DNA of 64,000 nucleotides from the NCBI GenBank assembly GCA_943333125.1, contig CALQSB010000009.1:18512-82511 (forward strand). The letters are read 5' to 3'. The notes beneath the pieces were generated by a model. The model searched no databases, was not told the origin of the DNA, and saw only the letters and a program-made list of their open reading frames with translations. Below are positions 42,673 through 52,893 of the stretch, piece after piece. Made by a program: the position numbers and the translations under genes. Within the stretch, counting starts at the first letter, position 1. Every line of letters starts with the position of its first letter. The DNA is from Chitinophaga pinensis. Lineage in GTDB: Bacteria > Bacteroidota > Bacteroidia > Chitinophagales > Chitinophagaceae.

Positions 42673-44523
42673 ATGACAGAAAAACAAGAAATACTTCAGG
42701 AAGTAGTGATAAAATTCGCTGGAGATAGTGGAGATGGTATGCAACTTACCGGAAGTCAGTTTACGAACAATACGGCATTATTGGGTTTAGATCTGGCTAC
42801 ATTTCCAGATTTTCCTGCAGAGATCAGAGCGCCAATAGGAACACTTCCCGGCGTTAGTGGATATCAACTCAGATTCAGCAGCGACAGAATTTACACTCCT
42901 GGTGATGAATGTGATGTCTTGGTGGCTATGAATGCAGCAGCATTAAAAGTAAATTTAAGTGGCCTGAAAAAAAGCGGCAAAATTATTGTAAATGTAGATG
43001 GCTTTGATGCCAGAAACCTGCGACTCGCCAATTACCCCGAAGGAATAAATCCGCTTGAAGATCATAGTCTTGACAATTATGAGGTCATTAAAATGGATGT
43101 AACAAAAATGACTCGGGAGGCCTTGAAAGAATTCACAATGGGTACTAAAGAAAAAGACCGCGCAAAAAATATGTTTGTTCTTGGTTTTTTATATTGGATG
43201 TATAACAGAGATATGGAAAATACATTCAATTTTTTAAAAGAAAAATTTTCGAAGAAAGCGGATATCCTGGAGAGTAATTTAAAAGTATTGCAAGCCGGAT
43301 ACCATTATGCAGATACTACCGAAACCTTTACAGGAAGATACACTGTTGCTAAAGCTAAAATGGAAGCGGGTGTTTATCGTTCCATTATGGGCAATCAGGC
43401 ACTGGCTTATGGGTTGATTGCTGCTGCTCATCAATCGGGATTAAACTTGTTTTTAGGAAGTTATCCTATTACTCCGGCTTCTGATATCCTGCATGAATTA
43501 AGCAGGTATAAAACTTTTGGTATAAAAACATTTCAGGCAGAGGACGAGATAGCGGCAATAACTGCGGCTATAGGTGCAAGTTATGGCGGGTCTATTGGCG
43601 TAACTACCACCTCAGGACCAGGAATGGCATTAAAAGCAGAAGCAATGGGCCTTGCCGTTATGCTGGAGATTCCTTTATTAATTTGCGATATTCAAAGAGG
43701 TGGTCCAAGTACGGGGTTACCTACAAAAACCGAACAAAGCGATTTATTGCAGGCTTATTATGGAAGAAATGGAGAGTGTCCTATACCCGTAATTGCGACT
43801 TCAACACCCAGCGATTGTTTTGATGTAGCATTTGAAGCCATTCGCATTGCCATACAGCACATGACTCCTGTTATATTATTGAGCGATGGGTATATTGCTA
43901 ACGGAGCTGAACCATGGAAATTTCCACAGACCGCTGATTTGCCTAAAATTGAAACTAGTTTTAAAACAAGCCTTAGCGAGGATGAAATTAAATTCATGCC
44001 TTATTCGAGAGATGAGCGACTGGTAAGGCCTTGGGTAATTCCAGGAACGACAGGGCTTGAGCATCGTATTGGTGGCTTGGAAAAACAAAATATCACCGGA
44101 AATATCAGTTATGATTCCGATAATCATCAGACGATGGTGAAAATCAGAGAACAAAAAATAGAAAACATTGCTTTTAGTATTCCTAAACAAAAATTAGACA
44201 GTGGTCCTGAAAAAGGAAAAGTATTGATTATAGGATGGGGAAGCACTTACGGAGCAATAAAAAGCGCTTGTATTGAACTTCAAAATCAGGGACAGCTGGT
44301 TTCTCATGTTCATTTACGTTATATCAGACCTTTTCCGGAAAATCTCGGAGCCATTATTAAAAACTTTGAAAAAGTATTAATCCCGGAAATTAATAATGGG
44401 CAATTAATAAAAATAATAAGAGACAAATATTTTGTTGATGCAAAAGGCTACAATAAAATAATGGGAATACCCATTACTAAAGGAGAGATTATAACCGTGG
44501 CACAAGAAATGTTACAGGCATAA
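42673..44523 (+). CDS. korA: 2-oxoacid:ferredoxin oxidoreductase, alpha subunit (gamma-alpha fusion)
   Basis: 616 residues. The N-terminal gamma domain begins VVIKFAGDSGDGMQLTGSQF and has FPDFPAEIRAPIGTLPGVSG. The alpha (pyrimidine-binding) domain follows from about residue 225: GLIAAAHQSGLNLFLGSYPI then TPASDILHELS, TFQAEDEIAAITAAIGASYG and TTTSGPGMALKAEAMGLAV. This is the KorA form of 2-oxoglutarate (or related) ferredoxin oxidoreductase. The TPP-binding beta subunit (KorB), which is needed for activity and usually follows directly, is not adjacent: a terminator and a minus-strand gene come next. The partner must be elsewhere in the genome. Confidence 0.92.
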   Translation: MTEKQEILQEVVIKFAGDSGDGMQLTGSQFTNNTALLGLDLATFPDFPAEIRAPIGTLPGVSGYQLRFSSDRIYTPGDECDVLVAMNAAALKVNLSGLKKSGKIIVNVDGFDARNLRLANYPEGINPLEDHSLDNYEVIKMDVTKMTREALKEFTMGTKEKDRAKNMFVLGFLYWMYNRDMENTFNFLKEKFSKKADILESNLKVLQAGYHYADTTETFTGRYTVAKAKMEAGVYRSIMGNQALAYGLIAAAHQSGLNLFLGSYPITPASDILHELSRYKTFGIKTFQAEDEIAAITAAIGASYGGSIGVTTTSGPGMALKAEAMGLAVMLEIPLLICDIQRGGPSTGLPTKTEQSDLLQAYYGRNGECPIPVIATSTPSDCFDVAFEAIRIAIQHMTPVILLSDGYIANGAEPWKFPQTADLPKIETSFKTSLSEDEIKFMPYSRDERLVRPWVIPGTTGLEHRIGGLEKQNITGNISYDSDNHQTMVKIREQKIENIAFSIPKQKLDSGPEKGKVLIIGWGSTYGAIKSACIELQNQGQLVSHVHLRYIRPFPENLGAIIKNFEKVLIPEINNGQLIKIIRDKYFVDAKGYNKIMGIPITKGEIITVAQEMLQA

Positions 44524-44556
44524 AAAAACTCATTACTTTTTGAATAATGAGTTTTT
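44522..44556. terminator. Bidirectional intrinsic terminator after korA
   Basis: ACTCATTA (44528-44535), loop CTTTTTGAA, TAATGAGT (44545-44552), flanked by an A-run on the left and a T-run on the right. It lies between the korA stop and the 3' end of the convergent outer-membrane-protein gene, and can serve both strands. Confidence 0.85.
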
Positions 44557-44572
44557 AATAAAATATTTTTTA

Positions 44573-45508
44573 TTATCTGATTCTTTCTTTTCCTAAAGCA
44601 AGACCCACTTTTATATTAAAAGTAAAGTAGCTGTCTTTTTGTGTTGGACTTCCACGCTTATTTCCTGGAAGCGCTCTCTGACCATTTATTACTCTGTTAT
44701 TTAAAATTAATGCATTGGAAAGTTTTGTTCCGCTAAAGCCATTTGCTGCAAATGCGGTGGGATCAATGTAGTTGGTGCTTACATCATCAAGATAATCAGT
44801 GTTCAATATCCGGTAAACGAACTCGGCACGAAGATTAACCAATGAAGACAACTCGTATTTTAATCCTCCTCCAACTGGAAAATTGATTTGTTTTAATTGA
44901 TAAGGCTTTCTGTCTGGATATTCTTTTAAGCCCTGTCCTTCTGTGGAGAGAGGTTGTAAATCAATTAATTTGTTGTTATACAAAGTCTGAGGATTAAAAG
45001 AAAAATAACCAACACCTCCCAGTAAGTAAGGGGAATATCTTGGAGGTTCTGCATCTTTATTTTCCCAGTTAATAAACAGAAACAGGGGATAAATTTCGGC
45101 TGTTGCAGAAAACTCAGTTATGTTGGTTTGAAAATTTAAATTTCTGTTGAATCTGGTTCTGGCGATATCTGTTTCAGGTACAGCAGATAAAATGGCATCA
45201 TCTCCAGATATTTTTCCAAAGCACGCTTCAAGTCTGAAACCGATTGCATTTTTGTAAATAACCGATAAGTAAGCTCCGAAATTTGAACTCGTATTTCCGT
45301 AATTTAAGTCTTTAACGAATTTTTTACCTATACCTGCTTTTCCGCCAATATCAGTTAAACAATTCATTACACCTGTAGAGCCACCCAGCTCATAAATAAC
45401 AGGATTGTCATAGTATGAATCATTGTAAAAATAATATTGAGCAACGACTTTATTTGAGTAGCCGAGAAACAACAACACAGTTACTAATGCTAGCGCTAAC
45501 TTTTTCAT
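44573..45508 (-). CDS. Putative outer-membrane beta-barrel protein
   Basis: 311 residues from the ATG at 45508, which begins the signal peptide (KKLALALVTVLLFLGYSNKV). A longer reading from a TTG at 45580 adds 24 residues with no signal character. The mature part has alternating beta-strands: FGAYLSVIYKNAIGFRLEAC, ITEFSATAEIYPLFLFINWE, YSPYLLGGVGYFSFNPQT, FPVGGGLKYELSSLVNLRAE and YFTFNIKVGLALG. This fits a porin or OmpA-like barrel of about ten to twelve strands. No named family is recognised and no function is given. The 3' end meets the terminator after korA. Confidence 0.7.
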   Translation of the reverse strand: MKKLALALVTVLLFLGYSNKVVAQYYFYNDSYYDNPVIYELGGSTGVMNCLTDIGGKAGIGKKFVKDLNYGNTSSNFGAYLSVIYKNAIGFRLEACFGKISGDDAILSAVPETDIARTRFNRNLNFQTNITEFSATAEIYPLFLFINWENKDAEPPRYSPYLLGGVGYFSFNPQTLYNNKLIDLQPLSTEGQGLKEYPDRKPYQLKQINFPVGGGLKYELSSLVNLRAEFVYRILNTDYLDDVSTNYIDPTAFAANGFSGTKLSNALILNNRVINGQRALPGNKRGSPTQKDSYFTFNIKVGLALGKERIR

Positions 45509-45602
45509 TGAAAAAATCCTTTTTTGTTTTTTATTTACAGGGAAATATAATATTCTACAAATTAAACGAAAATTATCCAATTTTATTTACTCTGAAAAGT
45601 AA

Positions 45603-46232
45603 TTATTTATAAAATTTACAGGAATTTTTTATCCCACATTGGTCACATTTAGGTTTTTTGGCGGTACATATGTATCTGCCATGCAGGATTAACCAATGGT
45701 GGGCTTTGTAAATCAACTCTTTAGGAATGTTTTTAATCAGTTGCTTTTCTGTTGCCAGAGGGGTTTTCGCGCCTATTGTTAATCCTATTCTTGCACTTAC
45801 CCTGAATACATGAGTATCGACGGCCATATTGGGCTGGTTATCTATAACTGAAGTAATAACATTGGCTGTTTTTCGTCCAACTCCTGGCAGTTTTGTTAAT
45901 TCATCAACTTTTAGGGGTACTGCTCCACCAAAATCCTCCTGTAACATTATTGCCATTCCTATTAAGTGTCTGGCTTTGTTATTAGGATATGAAATGCTTT
46001 TTATAAGAGGAAAAAGCTCATCAAATGTTGACTTACTCATTGATGCTGCATCAGGATATTTTTTAAAAATTCCCGGAGTCACCATATTAACTCTTTTATC
46101 GGTGCACTGTGCAGATAAAATAACTGCAACAAGCAACTGATAAGGATTTTTATATGATAATTCCGTTTCAGCATCAGGCATATTTTCGCTGAAATAATTA
46201 ATAATCTGCTGATATCGTTCTTTTTTAGTCAT
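45603..46232 (-). CDS. nth: Endonuclease III
   Basis: 209 residues from the ATG at 46232 (TKKERYQQIINYF); another ATG four codons earlier lies inside a terminator hairpin and is less likely. The helix-hairpin-helix with the catalytic Lys is LPGVGRKTANVI, and the catalytic Asp is in VDTHVFRVSARIGL. The C-terminal 4Fe-4S ligands are Cys-x6-Cys-x2-Cys-x5-Cys in CTAKKPKCDQCGIKNSC. It removes oxidised pyrimidines in base excision repair. A hairpin with a T-run abuts the start codon, which may limit transcription into the gene. Confidence 0.95.
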   Translation of the reverse strand: MTKKERYQQIINYFSENMPDAETELSYKNPYQLLVAVILSAQCTDKRVNMVTPGIFKKYPDAASMSKSTFDELFPLIKSISYPNNKARHLIGMAIMLQEDFGGAVPLKVDELTKLPGVGRKTANVITSVIDNQPNMAVDTHVFRVSARIGLTIGAKTPLATEKQLIKNIPKELIYKAHHWLILHGRYICTAKKPKCDQCGIKNSCKFYK

Positions 46233-46261
46233 AAAAAAACCCATTACTTTTTGGTAATGGG
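46233..46261 (-). terminator. Intrinsic terminator immediately upstream of nth
   Basis: On the minus strand: CCCATTAC, a six-base loop, GTAATGGG and then seven T residues. The last T is directly before the nth ATG. It follows the 46287-46526 gene by 25 bp, so it ends that transcript or acts as an attenuator for nth. Confidence 0.85.
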
Positions 46262-46286
46262 TGTAATTTATAAATAAGATTGATTA

Positions 46287-46526
46287 TTATGCAGGCGATG
46301 TGAATTCTTCGACAGCTTTTTCTGCATATTTTAAAATATTGTTTATTGAAGTGACGCTTGGAGAGAATTTCAACGTATCTAATTCCAATTTACTGGTATT
46401 AAGTAACGCTAATTTTTCCTGTAAACTCCAATCATTCTGAAGCGCAGTTTTTATAGCTGCTGTTTTTGCTGTGGAAGTTTCGCCGTATAAATACTGCAAT
46501 AAATCTTCCGATGTGAAACTGTACAT
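46287..46526 (-). CDS. Small conserved protein of unknown function
   Basis: 79 residues, acidic, all-alpha by appearance: MYSFTSEDLLQYLYGET, then AAIKTALQNDWSLQEKLALL and INNILKYAEKAVEEFTS. The pattern (start YxFTxEDLxxYLYxET, then a W in the middle) recurs in small Bacteroidota proteins and resembles the N-terminal segment of anti-sigma-like proteins without the zinc ligands. No function is given. It is followed by a strong terminator that separates it from nth. Confidence 0.7.
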   Translation of the reverse strand: MYSFTSEDLLQYLYGETSTAKTAAIKTALQNDWSLQEKLALLNTSKLELDTLKFSPSVTSINNILKYAEKAVEEFTSPA

Positions 46527-46627
46527 AGGCGTGTTTGATGCTTTTAGTTAAATAAATTATCCATATCCGATTTATTAAACGCCACACTTAGTTGAATATT
46601 GTGTAACACTAAGTATTTTTTCTTATT

Positions 46628-46924
46628 TCATGGTGTTTTTACTATAAAGATGTCCTCATTGTCTTTTTTCATCAGATATTTCTCTCTGGCATATTGCTCA
46701 ACTGATTGAGCATTAGACTTTAGTAACACTAATTCCTGTTTGGTGACGATTATCTGGGCGGATAATTGTTTTTCACTTTTTTCAAGATCATTCAATTTAT
46801 TTAAGCGGTCACCTATTAATCTCCAGTCTTTTGTATCAAAAAAAGTCATCCATACCAAAAAAATGAAAATAGAAATAAAATACTTATTCTTTAACAACTT
46901 GTAAGTTTTGGGTAATAAACTCAT
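46628..46924 (-). CDS. Septum formation initiator family protein (FtsB/DivIC-like)
   Basis: 98 residues: a short cytoplasmic start, one membrane segment (KYFISIFIFLVWMTFF, about 14-29), then a periplasmic coiled coil (LNKLNDLEKSEKQLSAQIIV, then TKQELVLLKSN), ending with EQYAREKYLMKKDNEDIF. The last block is the conserved end of FtsB/DivIC proteins. Such proteins form a complex with FtsQ and FtsL at the division site. The gene follows eno directly (46 bp), a common arrangement. It is named by family only. Confidence 0.85.
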   Translation of the reverse strand: MSLLPKTYKLLKNKYFISIFIFLVWMTFFDTKDWRLIGDRLNKLNDLEKSEKQLSAQIIVTKQELVLLKSNAQSVEQYAREKYLMKKDNEDIFIVKTP

Positions 46925-46970
46925 GGAAATAATTATTTTATTAAATTAAACTAAAAAAAGCATTTCGCTA

Positions 46971-48281
<1,311 letters not shown>

Positions 48282-48334
48282 TTAATTATTTAAATGTAAA
48301 GTAACAAACTTTGTTATTGGCTTCAAAATGAAAA

Positions 48335-49240
48335 TCATGTGGTCAATGATTTAAAAATTGATTCAAGATTATCCTGTTCACTGTTTAATGAAATAATGTT
48401 CAGGTTTTTGTTTAGGCTTAGTTCCAGCAATTGTTTTCTAACCAGCTCTGGATTTTCTGTTTCAAACACAAAACAATTTTTAGCCACAGACTTTATAACA
48501 GGACAATTAATATGCAGTAAAAGTTCTTCTTCCAGAATATTTTCTTTGAATTGTACAGAAACAGCATGCAAGCCGGCATTTCTTTTCTTTAAATTAATCA
48601 GTAAATCGTCGGCTACGATAATTCCTTTGTTGATTATTACAACTCTGTCGCATAATGCTTCAACTTCCTGCATGATGTGTGAAGAAAATAAAACAGTCTT
48701 GTGCTGCCCCAGTTTTTTTAGCACTTCCCGTATTTCAATAATTTGATTTGGATCAAGACCGGTCGTAGGCTCATCAAGAATCAAAACCTCAGGATTGTGA
48801 ACAAGTGTAGCGGCAAGGCCTACACGCTGTTTGTAGCCCTTGCTCAGCTGACCGATTTTTTTGTGAGCTTCGGTTGTCAGGCCCACCATTTCAATAACTT
48901 CCCCAATTCTCTTTTTGGCTTCTTTTATTTTATGTATACCGGCCACAAAAGCGAGATATTCCCGTACATACATATCAGTGTAAAGTGGATTTGCCTCAGG
49001 TAAATAACCTATCCTTTTTTTTGAAGCAGTCTCATTCGCAGTAACCGCAACATCACAAACGGTAATCGTGCCTTCGTCGGCAGGAAGATAACCGGTAATC
49101 ATTTTCATTGTGGTGGATTTACCCGCACCGTTAGGTCCGAGAAAACCAACAATTTCATTCTTGTGTAATGTAAACGTAAGATTATTGACAGCTTTTTGAG
49201 CGCCATAAAATTTTGAAACATTTGAAAGGGTTATCGACAT
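48335..49240 (-). CDS. gldA: GldA-type ABC transporter ATP-binding subunit
   Basis: 301 residues. ABC ATPase motifs: Walker A GFLGPNGAGKSTTMKMI, signature SKGYKQRVGLA, Walker B PEVLILDEPTTGLDP and the H-loop LFSSHIMQEVEAL. The N-terminus (ITLSNVSKFYGAQKAVNNLT) and the sequence after the ATPase domain fit the gliding-motility-associated group GldA, in which the C-terminal 80 residues have a regulatory role. The membrane partners GldF and GldG are not adjacent. A role in gliding depends on them; other ABC exporters have a similar ATPase. Confidence 0.8.
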   Translation of the reverse strand: MSITLSNVSKFYGAQKAVNNLTFTLHKNEIVGFLGPNGAGKSTTMKMITGYLPADEGTITVCDVAVTANETASKKRIGYLPEANPLYTDMYVREYLAFVAGIHKIKEAKKRIGEVIEMVGLTTEAHKKIGQLSKGYKQRVGLAATLVHNPEVLILDEPTTGLDPNQIIEIREVLKKLGQHKTVLFSSHIMQEVEALCDRVVIINKGIIVADDLLINLKKRNAGLHAVSVQFKENILEEELLLHINCPVIKSVAKNCFVFETENPELVRKQLLELSLNKNLNIISLNSEQDNLESIFKSLTT

Positions 49241-49310
49241 TTTACTTTGAGTTAAAAAGTTTATCCTTTGTCAATTGATGTTTCACCATAAAAGCAATTC
49301 TCTATAAATA

Positions 49311-50729
49311 TTAATTTTCCGGGGGCTTTCTATTGCCTCCTTGTTGTGGTCTATTTTGATTTCTTGGCTGCCCTCCACCTTGTTGTTGATCGTTTCTTCT
49401 TGGAGGCGGACCTTGTCTTTGCTGATTAGGTTGAGGTGGGCCTTGTCTTTGTTGATTGGGTTGTGGCGGACCTTGCCTTTGTTGATTGGGTTGTGGCGGA
49501 CCTTGTCTTTGTTGATTGGGTTGTGGCGGACCTTGCCTTTGTTGACTAGGCTGATTAGTTTGATTTCTTTGCTGCCCTCCACCTTGTTGTCTTTGCTGCT
49601 GACCGCGCTCTTTTTCTTTACGTTTGCGGGTTGTTTTTTCCAAACTCTTTAAGCTGATTTGACCTACCAGATCTGCATATTCAGGTTCAATTTCTTTTGG
49701 TTTACCTGTTATTACTTCCGCTGTTTCCAGTTCTTCAGGTCTGATCCCTTGCTTATTCTGTGCTTTAATTCTTTTTACGGTGTCTATAGTTAATGGATAC
49801 TGCTTGTTGCTGTCTGCTAAAGTGTACCACATTAAGTTTCTGAAAATATCTTTCTTTACCAGAAAAGCTCGCCCTTTTGCCAGTTCCAGCATATCAGAGT
49901 CGTTAGGAAAAAACTGCAATGCATCAAGATAAGTGTCAAGTTCGTAATTCAAACAGCACTTTAGTCTTCCGCACTGTCCGCTTAATTTAGTTTGATTAAT
50001 ACTTAAATTCTGATAGCGGGCGGCATTAGTATTCACACTCTTGAAATCGGTAAGCCATGTGCTGCAACAAAGCTCTCTGCCACAACTTCCAATTCCTCCA
50101 ACTTTTCCTGCTTCCTGGCGGGCACCTATCTGACGCATTTCCACTTTAACTTTAAATTCAGTGGCGTATAATTTAATTAATTCTCTGAAATCAACTCTGT
50201 CATCAGCTATATAAAAATAGGTGGCCTTTCTTCCATCTGCCTGAATTTCCACCTCAGCCATTTTTAAATCTATCTTTAATTGTCGGGCTATTGCACGGCT
50301 TCTAATCAACATTTGAGCTTCTTTCGCCTTTGTTTCCTGAAGCTTTGCAAGGTCTTGCTCTGTAGCACGTCTTAGCACTTTCTTAATGTCAGGGCTTTTT
50401 TCATCAATATTGCTCTTCTTCAACTGCAGCCTTACCAATTCCCCCGTTAAATTAACCATACCCACATCAAATCCACTCGTGCCTTCCACTGCAATCATCT
50501 CGCCTCTTTCGTAGTAATGAAGGGTGGTATTTTTGAAAAAATCTTTTCTGCTTCCATTATTGAAAGAAACTTCTACAACACGACAATTGCTTTCGGGATC
50601 ACTGAAAGGTAAATTTGCCAGCCAGTCATGAACATTCATTCGATTACAACCGCCGCTGGCGCAATTGCCATGACTCTGACAACCACCTGGTGCGCCATCT
50701 TTTCCGGTTCCACAACTTCCACAGCCCAT
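49311..50729 (-). CDS. ricT: RicT/YaaT-type PSP1 protein with repetitive C-terminal tail
   Basis: 472 residues. An N-terminal Cys-rich stretch (GCGSCGTGKDGAPGGCQSHG, then NCASGGCNRMN) is followed by a PSP1 domain (about 130-290), with IGARQEAGKVGGIGSCGREL and CCSTWL, then CGRLKCCLNYELDTYLDALQ. The paired Cys residues can hold an iron-sulfur cluster. In Bacillus, RicT works with RicA and RicF in RNase Y control and competence/biofilm; here the partners are unseen. The final 110 residues are disordered: five copies of QQRQGPPQPN and GGGQQRNQ-type runs. holB precedes it and gldA follows. Confidence 0.85.
   Translation of the reverse strand: MGCGSCGTGKDGAPGGCQSHGNCASGGCNRMNVHDWLANLPFSDPESNCRVVEVSFNNGSRKDFFKNTTLHYYERGEMIAVEGTSGFDVGMVNLTGELVRLQLKKSNIDEKSPDIKKVLRRATEQDLAKLQETKAKEAQMLIRSRAIARQLKIDLKMAEVEIQADGRKATYFYIADDRVDFRELIKLYATEFKVKVEMRQIGARQEAGKVGGIGSCGRELCCSTWLTDFKSVNTNAARYQNLSINQTKLSGQCGRLKCCLNYELDTYLDALQFFPNDSDMLELAKGRAFLVKKDIFRNLMWYTLADSNKQYPLTIDTVKRIKAQNKQGIRPEELETAEVITGKPKEIEPEYADLVGQISLKSLEKTTRKRKEKERGQQQRQQGGGQQRNQTNQPSQQRQGPPQPNQQRQGPPQPNQQRQGPPQPNQQRQGPPQPNQQRQGPPPRRNDQQQGGGQPRNQNRPQQGGNRKPPEN
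49400..49552 (-). repeat. Five 30-bp in-frame repeats in the ricT tail
   Basis: A 30-bp unit encoding QQRQGPPQPN is repeated about five times, with near-identical codons. The repeat lies inside the ricT coding region and keeps the frame. Such runs can change number by slippage or unequal recombination. Confidence 0.9.
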
Positions 50730-50883
50730 ATAGAAAAAAGTTTAAATTATTAGTAATTAGAAGGTTACCCGATTTTCGCCCAGTAATCCTTCAATTTATT
50801 TTAGTGAAACAATTACATCCTGATAAAAAAAAGGACGTGTTATTTTTTCGACTTTCCAGCACACGAATTGCTTCACCAATTCT

Positions 50884-52119
50884 TTAAGTCACCAAAATTA
50901 CAGATTTGTTGCTAATTATATGATATATCTTAATAGTTAAGGAATGAAAAAGTATTTTAGCATTGGCATTCCTTTCAATGTGATAAATAGATTGATCTAT
51001 TTCTTTTATAATGGCTTCCTGTTGTGCAATATCACAGAGTTTGTTGAACCTTATAGCAAAATCGTTAATCGTGTCTTGTCTTTCATTATTCAATAAGGCA
51101 GCGTCATTGGCTTCGGACCCCAAAATTCTGATTCTGATTGCCTGTTCCAGCAAATGATTAAAATATTTTAAAAATTGCTTTTGCTTTTCTCTTCCCGATT
51201 TACTGATTTCCTCAATCCACTTTATCTGTTCTGCAGGGCCAGTTTTTACTATAGTATTTAACCAGTCTCTTAATACAATCTCCCAGTTATCTTCATTTGT
51301 TTGTAATTGCTGAATGGCCTCATGATAATTGCCTTCACTCATAATGGCAATTTGTTCTGCAACTTTTTTTTCTGATCCTTCTTTGCTTATAAGCGCACCT
51401 TCCACTTCTGCATCAGACAAACGTGGGATTTTTATTAATTGAGTTCGGGATAATATAGTAGGCAAAATGAATTGCTCATTTTCGGCTACAAAAATGAAAA
51501 TAGTATTTGGCGGCGGCTCTTCAATTATTTTCAGAAGTTTGTTTCCAATATTTCCCAGCATCTCTGGCATCCACATAATCAGAAATTTGTATTCTGATCC
51601 AAAACTTTTTAAACTTAATGTTCGTATTATACTATTACACTCTTCGGCAGAAATATTTCCTTGCTTATTTTCGGCGCCTATAAATTGCAACCAGTCGTAA
51701 TTATTTCCGTATGGATGTTCTTTGATGAATTCCCTCCATTGCACAACAAAATCAGTGGAAACAGGTTTCTCTCCGCTTTTTTTAGTGATAACCGGATATG
51801 AAAAATGAATATCAGGATTGACAAGTCCGGCTGATCGGATACAACTTGGACATATTCCACAAGAATCTAACGCAGATGAATCGTCTTCGGGTTTTGTAAT
51901 TATGTCCTCTCCAAATAATGAGGCCGATTGATTTTTATCGGAAGTTTTACCGTTTACTTTTTCACAGCAGATATATTGTGTAAATGCTCTTGCTAATGAG
52001 AGTGCGCCAGAGCCTTCTTTACCAAGAAACAACAATGCATGACTTAGCCTGTTTTTCTGATACATGTCTGTCAAGTGAGTCTTGACTTCATGCTGACCTA
52101 TAACATCTTTGAATTGCAC
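50884..52119 (-). CDS. holB: DNA polymerase III subunit delta-prime
   Basis: 411 residues. Clamp-loader AAA+ features: FKDVIGQHEVKTHLTDMYQK, SHALLFLGKEGSGALSLARA (Walker A-like, degenerate), a zinc module with CCEK then SCGICPSC, LIMWMPEMLGNIGNKLLKII followed by EEPPPNTIFIFVAENEQFIL and SRTQLIKIPRL (SRC-like). The degenerate P-loop and an insert of about 35 residues fit delta-prime rather than DnaX. It loads the sliding clamp in replication. The start is a GTG at 52119. It lies upstream of ricT, an arrangement common in bacteria. Confidence 0.88.
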   Translation of the reverse strand: MQFKDVIGQHEVKTHLTDMYQKNRLSHALLFLGKEGSGALSLARAFTQYICCEKVNGKTSDKNQSASLFGEDIITKPEDDSSALDSCGICPSCIRSAGLVNPDIHFSYPVITKKSGEKPVSTDFVVQWREFIKEHPYGNNYDWLQFIGAENKQGNISAEECNSIIRTLSLKSFGSEYKFLIMWMPEMLGNIGNKLLKIIEEPPPNTIFIFVAENEQFILPTILSRTQLIKIPRLSDAEVEGALISKEGSEKKVAEQIAIMSEGNYHEAIQQLQTNEDNWEIVLRDWLNTIVKTGPAEQIKWIEEISKSGREKQKQFLKYFNHLLEQAIRIRILGSEANDAALLNNERQDTINDFAIRFNKLCDIAQQEAIIKEIDQSIYHIERNANAKILFHSLTIKIYHIISNKSVILVT

Positions 52120-52259
52120 AGCTGCAAGTTAAAATAAAAATAATCAAGTTGAGCCTGTGATTTACTTTATAAAGGATTACAGAAAAAAATCTTAGCGGTA
52201 TGAATCATCATCATTCAAAAAACAAGCCACACAATGTTTGAATATAATAAAGGTGGGCG

Positions 52260-52838
52260 TTAAAGTTTATCTGTTATTTCTGTACTCATCGGATTTACGT
52301 TGCTTTCAAATTTTGAAATCAACATGCCATTTTCATTGAGTAAGAACTTATTGAAATTCCAGGTTATCTCAGTATTTAAAACACCATTCATTTCTTTTTG
52401 TGTAAGCCATTGGTAAATGGGAGCCATATCTTTTCCTTTGACAGAAATTTTTGCGGCCATCAGAAATTGAACATTATAATTCTTTGTACAAAATGTTTTT
52501 ATGTCGTTGTTAGATCCTGGCTCCTGTTCTCCAAAATTATTTGCCGGAAATCCCACAATAATTAATTTGTCTTTGTAGGTTTCATATAACTTTTCAAGGT
52601 CTTTGTATTGAGGAGTATACCCGCATTCCGATGCCGTATTTACAATCAGAATTTTTTTTCCTTTAAACAAAGAGAAGTCAATAATACTGCCGTCGAGTGC
52701 TTCAACTTTAAATTTGTAAATATTTTTTGATGTGTCAATAGTGGAATGATTCATATTTATTTCGTTGTCAGTAATATTCTGCTCCGTTTTTGTTACACAG
52801 GCCAGCAGACTAAATGAAAGGATAATTATTTTTATCAT
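52260..52838 (-). CDS. Glutathione peroxidase-like thiol peroxidase, lipoprotein
   Basis: 192 residues. A short lipoprotein signal ends at LLAC (Cys14), so the protein should be anchored outside the cytoplasm. GPx-family motifs: VNTASECGYTPQYKDLE with peroxidatic Cys, GFPANNFGEQEPGSN and ITWNFNKFLLNENG. The second Cys (IKTFCTKNYNVQ) allows a two-Cys thioredoxin-type reaction. It reduces peroxides in the envelope. Confidence 0.9.
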   Translation of the reverse strand: MIKIIILSFSLLACVTKTEQNITDNEINMNHSTIDTSKNIYKFKVEALDGSIIDFSLFKGKKILIVNTASECGYTPQYKDLEKLYETYKDKLIIVGFPANNFGEQEPGSNNDIKTFCTKNYNVQFLMAAKISVKGKDMAPIYQWLTQKEMNGVLNTEITWNFNKFLLNENGMLISKFESNVNPMSTEITDKL

Positions 52839-52893
52839 GATGAATTTATTTACTCAACAATTGATAATTAAAAAAGTTGTACTTAATAAAAAA

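Noticed and set aside
49283..49652. Other-frame open readings opposite or beside the ricT tail
   Set aside because: They mirror the 30-bp repeats in the ricT frame, which is supported by the PSP1 domain.
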